Source of the DNA: a virus
Strand: one strand, 5' to 3'
DNA: 40,709 nt
IMG/VR virus record: IMGVR_UViG_3300035142_000014
Coordinates: 1-40,709 of that record
The translations under genes and the position numbers were made by a program. The notes under the pieces were generated by a model, which worked only from the letters and a program-made list of their open reading frames with translations, searched no databases and was not told where the DNA came from. Positions 38,103 through 40,709 of the stretch are shown in pieces. The first letter of the stretch is position 1; each line of letters begins with the position of its first letter.

Positions 38103-40040
38103 ATGAACCTCCAATCCCGTCTAGAATGCGAGATCATCGCATCGGTGATCGCTAACTCTGAAATCCCGGAGATAGCGAACCAGATACAGACGCACCATTT
38201 CACCACGCCCGAGTGCGCCATCGCCTGGGACCGTATTAGGCGACTAGCGGCGTCCAACGTCCCGCTACGGTTGGAGTCGATCACCAGCGCCCTCGAGGCC
38301 GTAAAAGATTGGCCCAAGAAGTCGGGCGATGCCTTGTCTTGGCTGGTGGAGGCTACAGCGCACACACCAACGCCCGAGGACCTCGCCCAGGCCGTCAAGA
38401 AGGTGATCGCGCGGTGGCACCAGGACGCCATGAAGCGGGCAGCGAAGCGATACTCCCGCGCGCTGCAGGAGGGAGATCGCAAGTCCGCGGCGGACTATGA
38501 GCGGCAGCTCGCCGAGCTCAGGACTTCGCTCACCTCAGAGCGCACGATCGCGCTCGGTACGGACGAGCACCGCGTTGTGGACGAGACGATCGGGGCCATA
38601 GCGGCATCCAAGGTGGACCTTTTTCAGCGCAACCAGGAGCTAGCCGGCGTCATCCCATCCACGCCGGACGCCGCGCCGAAAAACGTCCGCATGGACGAGG
38701 GCACGCTGATCGTCAGGCCCCTTTCGCCATCTTCGCTGAGGTACTCAATCACCAGGGTGTGCTCGTTCATCGGCTACGACGGCCGAAGTGATGATTTCAA
38801 GGAAAAGCACCCCCCGGGATGGCTGATTCAACAGGTTCACGGCCTCGGGCACTGGAAGGGTATCCGGCCACTTTACGGTGTGTCAACCTCGCCGCTTATC
38901 GACCGCGCTGGGGACATCGTGTGCACTCCGGGGTATTCCGAAAGCACGGGATTCTACCTATCCAAGGTGCCGGCTGTTTCTGTGCCCACAAGGCCTACCA
39001 TGGAGGACGTGGTCGCAGCTCGGGACCTGCTATTTGACCTCGTGTGTGATTTCGAGTTTCGAGATGAGGCGTCGCGCGCAAGTTGGCTGGCCCTGCTGCT
39101 CACGATCCTGGCCAGGCCCGCAATAGACGGGCCGACCCCGCTTTTCCTGTCCACGGCCAATATCCGGGGCGCTGGCAAGACCAAGCTGATCGATCTCGTG
39201 TCCCTGATCGCCCTGGGCGTAACCGCGCCGTGCCATCGCTACCAGCCCAACCGCGACGAGTGTGAAAAGGCCCTGGTGAGTATCGCCCTGCTGGGCCTAC
39301 CCCTGATCAACTGGGATAACGTCTCCACAGGCATCGGAGGCGACCCCCTGGACCTCTGGCTGACCTCCACCACCCCGATCGCCCGGATCCTGGGCTCCAA
39401 TAAGACCGCGGCCTTCGACTGGCGCACCGTGATGGCAGCCACGGTCAACAACGCCGAGATCGTGGGGGACGTGGACCGCAGGGCCATATACTGCGATCAG
39501 CTGGTGGATAGTGAGTTTCCAGAGCGCCGTTCGGGCTGGAGACACGACCCCGTGACCACCCAGGCGGCCGAGCACCGCTCTGAGTACCTCGGGGCCGCCC
39601 TCACTATCCTGAGAGCTCACGCCGTGGCCGGGCGCCCTGAGGACGGCGGAAGGCCCAAGGGTAGCTATGAGAGCTGGTGTAGCGTCGTGAGAGACGCTCT
39701 GCTGTACGCAGGCTGTCCGGACGTGGAAAGGGACCAGGACGACCCGATCAAGCCCCCAGACACCGACAGGGAGACTCTGGGGAGGCTTGTGGCGGCCCTC
39801 GAGGGAGCGTTCGGCCTGGATAGCCAATTCGCAGTGCGGGACGTGCTGGACGTGGCCGTGGAAGATCGGGATCTGTCCGATGCCCTGGACGCCATCCCTC
39901 GCCGAGCCAAAAAGCTTTCTGCCGTAAAATGCGGTAAGCTACTGCACAAGTATTGCAACAGGACTATTGCGGGTAAGCGGATATCCTACATGAAGGACAA
40001 CGTAAGGAATTTATCCCTATATTCGGTGAAAAATATGTAA
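38103..40040 (+). CDS. Replication protein: DnaB-like N-domain fused to P-loop ATPase
   Basis: 645 residues from ATG 38103. Residues 1-120 follow the DnaB N-terminal domain (LECEIIASVIANSEIPEIAN, FTTPECAIAWDRIRRLAA, ALSWLVEATAHTPTPEDLAQ). A charged linker leads to an ATPase with a Walker A-like NIRGAGKTK (353-361), Walker B-like LPLINWDN (399-406), a sensor-type TVNNAEI and a probable Arg finger at R459/R460. That second half resembles the helicase/primase-like ATPases of phages (DUF927-like), not the RecA fold of DnaB. No Toprim or zinc finger is visible. Probably the replicative helicase or initiator. Confidence 0.7.
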   Translation: MNLQSRLECEIIASVIANSEIPEIANQIQTHHFTTPECAIAWDRIRRLAASNVPLRLESITSALEAVKDWPKKSGDALSWLVEATAHTPTPEDLAQAVKKVIARWHQDAMKRAAKRYSRALQEGDRKSAADYERQLAELRTSLTSERTIALGTDEHRVVDETIGAIAASKVDLFQRNQELAGVIPSTPDAAPKNVRMDEGTLIVRPLSPSSLRYSITRVCSFIGYDGRSDDFKEKHPPGWLIQQVHGLGHWKGIRPLYGVSTSPLIDRAGDIVCTPGYSESTGFYLSKVPAVSVPTRPTMEDVVAARDLLFDLVCDFEFRDEASRASWLALLLTILARPAIDGPTPLFLSTANIRGAGKTKLIDLVSLIALGVTAPCHRYQPNRDECEKALVSIALLGLPLINWDNVSTGIGGDPLDLWLTSTTPIARILGSNKTAAFDWRTVMAATVNNAEIVGDVDRRAIYCDQLVDSEFPERRSGWRHDPVTTQAAEHRSEYLGAALTILRAHAVAGRPEDGGRPKGSYESWCSVVRDALLYAGCPDVERDQDDPIKPPDTDRETLGRLVAALEGAFGLDSQFAVRDVLDVAVEDRDLSDALDAIPRRAKKLSAVKCGKLLHKYCNRTIAGKRISYMKDNVRNLSLYSVKNM

Positions 40041-40059
40041 GGGCGTCCCGCAAAACTCC

Positions 40060-40191
40060 ACCGGAGACCGGAGATAAACAACCTCTGTATACTCCCCCAT
40101 GAGAAACTGTCACTTAGTATTTTTATAATATATATTAGTGACAGTTTACGGAGGCCGGGTAGATTTGGTATGTCAATCTCCGGTTTCCGGT
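40060..40191. repeat. Outer inverted repeat pair
   Basis: ACCGGAGACCGGAGAT at 40060-40075 and its inverted partner ATCTCCGGTTTCCGGT at 40176-40191 differ by one base. Each arm is itself a tandem of CCGGAG-type units. The arms frame the AT-rich palindrome. Confidence 0.75.
40104..40147. repeat. Inner perfect inverted repeat around AT-rich core
   Basis: AAACTGTCACT (40104-40114) and AGTGACAGTTT (40137-40147) are perfectly complementary. The 22-base centre contains TATAAT at 40124-40129 and only one G/C. Could be a melting element with flanking protein sites, or an operator pair around a promoter. Confidence 0.75.
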
Positions 40192-40203
40192 AGAGGAAAA
40201 ATT

Positions 40204-40239
40204 AAGGCATACTGAACAGCATAGGAAGGCATACTGAAC
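40204..40239 (+). repeat. Two 14-bp direct repeats, 22-bp period
   Basis: AAGGCATACTGAAC at 40204-40217 and 40226-40239. The 22-base offset is about two helical turns, so bound proteins would face the same side, as with iterons. Confidence 0.7.
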
Positions 40240-40327
40240 GCCGCTGGAAGGTGCACAGGCAGGCGTATAACGCAGCGCGTAACCAGCACCCTTTGACAGC
40301 CCATGAGAATGCCACTACCCATAGGCC

Positions 40328-40654
40328 ATGCCCAGGCGCCCGCGCATACGAGGACAGTGCGAGCATGGCCCCCGTCCCTGCCCCTGGTTCGGATGCCGCT
40401 ATCACCTGGGCTCGGACGAGGTCACGCGCAACCATTGGGACCAGACCGTCCGCACCAAGATCACGCTCAGGCCAGAGCTCATGGAGGACGGCACCCCCAC
40501 ATGCGCTCTGGACGTGGCAGAGCAGGGATGCCACAGCCAGCGCGACGTGGCCACACTGCTGGGCCTATCGCAGCCGCATGTACTACGAGCCGAGCGCATA
40601 GCCCTGGTCAAGGCGCGCAAGGCGTTTGAGGAGATCGACTGGTTTGGAGAGTAG
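40328..40654 (+). CDS. Sigma-region-4-like HTH regulator with Cys-rich N-terminus
   Basis: 108 residues, ATG 40328. Residues 9-26 (GQCEHGPRPCPWFGCRYH) give three Cys plus two His, a probable metal-binding group. Residues 59-95 (CALDVAEQGCHSQRDVATLL, then GLSQPHVLRAERIALVK) resemble sigma-70 region 4, with 'v..ll.ls...v...e..al.k'. A family of this plan, 'RPCPWvSC.yHL ... CaLDvA', occurs in deltaproteobacteria and phages. Being the last gene before the terminase (if circular) it is a good candidate for a late transcription activator acting on the bipartite motif. Confidence 0.6.
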   Translation: MPRRPRIRGQCEHGPRPCPWFGCRYHLGSDEVTRNHWDQTVRTKITLRPELMEDGTPTCALDVAEQGCHSQRDVATLLGLSQPHVLRAERIALVKARKAFEEIDWFGE

Positions 40655-40709
40655 CGCCGCGACATAGGGGGGGGTAATTCCGACTTCCCTGGTGGGCGGA
40701 AATGCGTCG
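40655..40709. other. Window end, G-run
   Basis: Short non-coding end with eight consecutive G at 40667-40674. If the genome is circular this lies about 55 bases before the G-rich leader at position 19. No terminal repeat with the window start is visible. Confidence 0.4.

Larger units (their letters stand above)
40041..40327. other. Non-coding AT-rich island, origin or control-region candidate
   Basis: 287 bases without a credible gene, strikingly AT-rich in its middle. It holds, from the outside in, an inverted repeat (40060-40075 with 40176-40191), a second perfect inverted repeat (40104-40114 with 40137-40147) around 22 bases of nearly pure A/T, and two direct repeats (40204-40239). It follows the replication gene directly. 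Origins and phage control regions share this build. Confidence 0.6.

Noticed and set aside
1-40709. CRISPR array, integrase, lysogeny repressor or terminal direct repeat
   Set aside because: I looked for spaced repeats, Tyr/Ser recombinase motifs, CI-like proteins and shared end sequences and found none that hold up by eye.

Overview
This window looks like a complete or near-complete genome of a tailed phage with a contractile tail (myovirus morphology). It is GC-rich, and every gene I can support reads on the + strand. The evidence is an unbroken head-to-tail gene order: terminase, HK97-type portal, protease and capsid, connector proteins, DUF3383-type sheath, DUF3277-type tube, tape measure, and a gp25/J/I baseplate. 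The host cannot be named. Base composition, an i-spanin-like protein and signal-anchored exported proteins suggest a high-GC Gram-negative bacterium. The last gene resembles a Cys-rich sigma-region-4-like family that I associate from memory with deltaproteobacteria. I see no integrase, CI-like repressor or CRISPR array. No terminal repeat links the window ends, so the ends are probably an arbitrary cut upstream of the terminase.

Layout. 1-125 is a leader with a G-quadruplex-type motif and the first of three copies of a bipartite promoter-like element. 126-7885 holds DNA packaging, head and connector genes. 7878-12537 holds the tail terminator, sheath, tube, chaperone and tape measure. 12537-17061 is the baseplate (Dit-like, plug, hub, spike, gp25, J, I). 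17061-21103 holds a fibre-like protein with predicted propeller-like repeats, then an unusual run in which virion-type beta-rich proteins alternate with exported or membrane-anchored proteins. 21117-23087 is a lysis cassette (multi-TM protein, small TM protein, spanin-like protein, DUF1906-type glycosidase-like endolysin).

23243-27344 is an early/accessory region with promoter-like -35 boxes, a perfect palindromic operator candidate, hairpins, an IbrA/IbrB-like pair (PAPS-reductase-like plus ParB-like), a ribbon-helix-helix-like protein, Zn-ribbon proteins and a tRNA-like cloverleaf. 27345-29816 is a recombination module (Gp3/RDF-like protein, SSB-like protein with acidic tip, RecE-like PD-(D/E)XK exonuclease). 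29813-37114 is a dense array of small accessory genes around an SF2 helicase, an ASCH-like protein and a VRR-NUC nuclease, with one decayed gene, a recombination scar and an out-of-frame nested gene. 37111-40040 holds a beta-class DNA methyltransferase and a large replication protein joining a DnaB-like N-domain to a P-loop ATPase. 40041-40327 is a non-coding AT-rich island with nested inverted and direct repeats, a candidate origin or master control region, followed by a sigma-region-4-like regulator.

The most notable points are the three-copy spaced motif (GTATCA then a TAC-containing box at fixed distance) ahead of the terminase, protease/capsid and baseplate J genes; the origin-like repeat nest; the IbrAB-like pair with its own operator candidate; the insertion at the predicted capsid E-loop; the alternating exported/structural proteins behind the fibre; the tRNA-like element; and the nested gene at 36645-36803. 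All family assignments come from reading the translated sequence by eye; no database search was possible.
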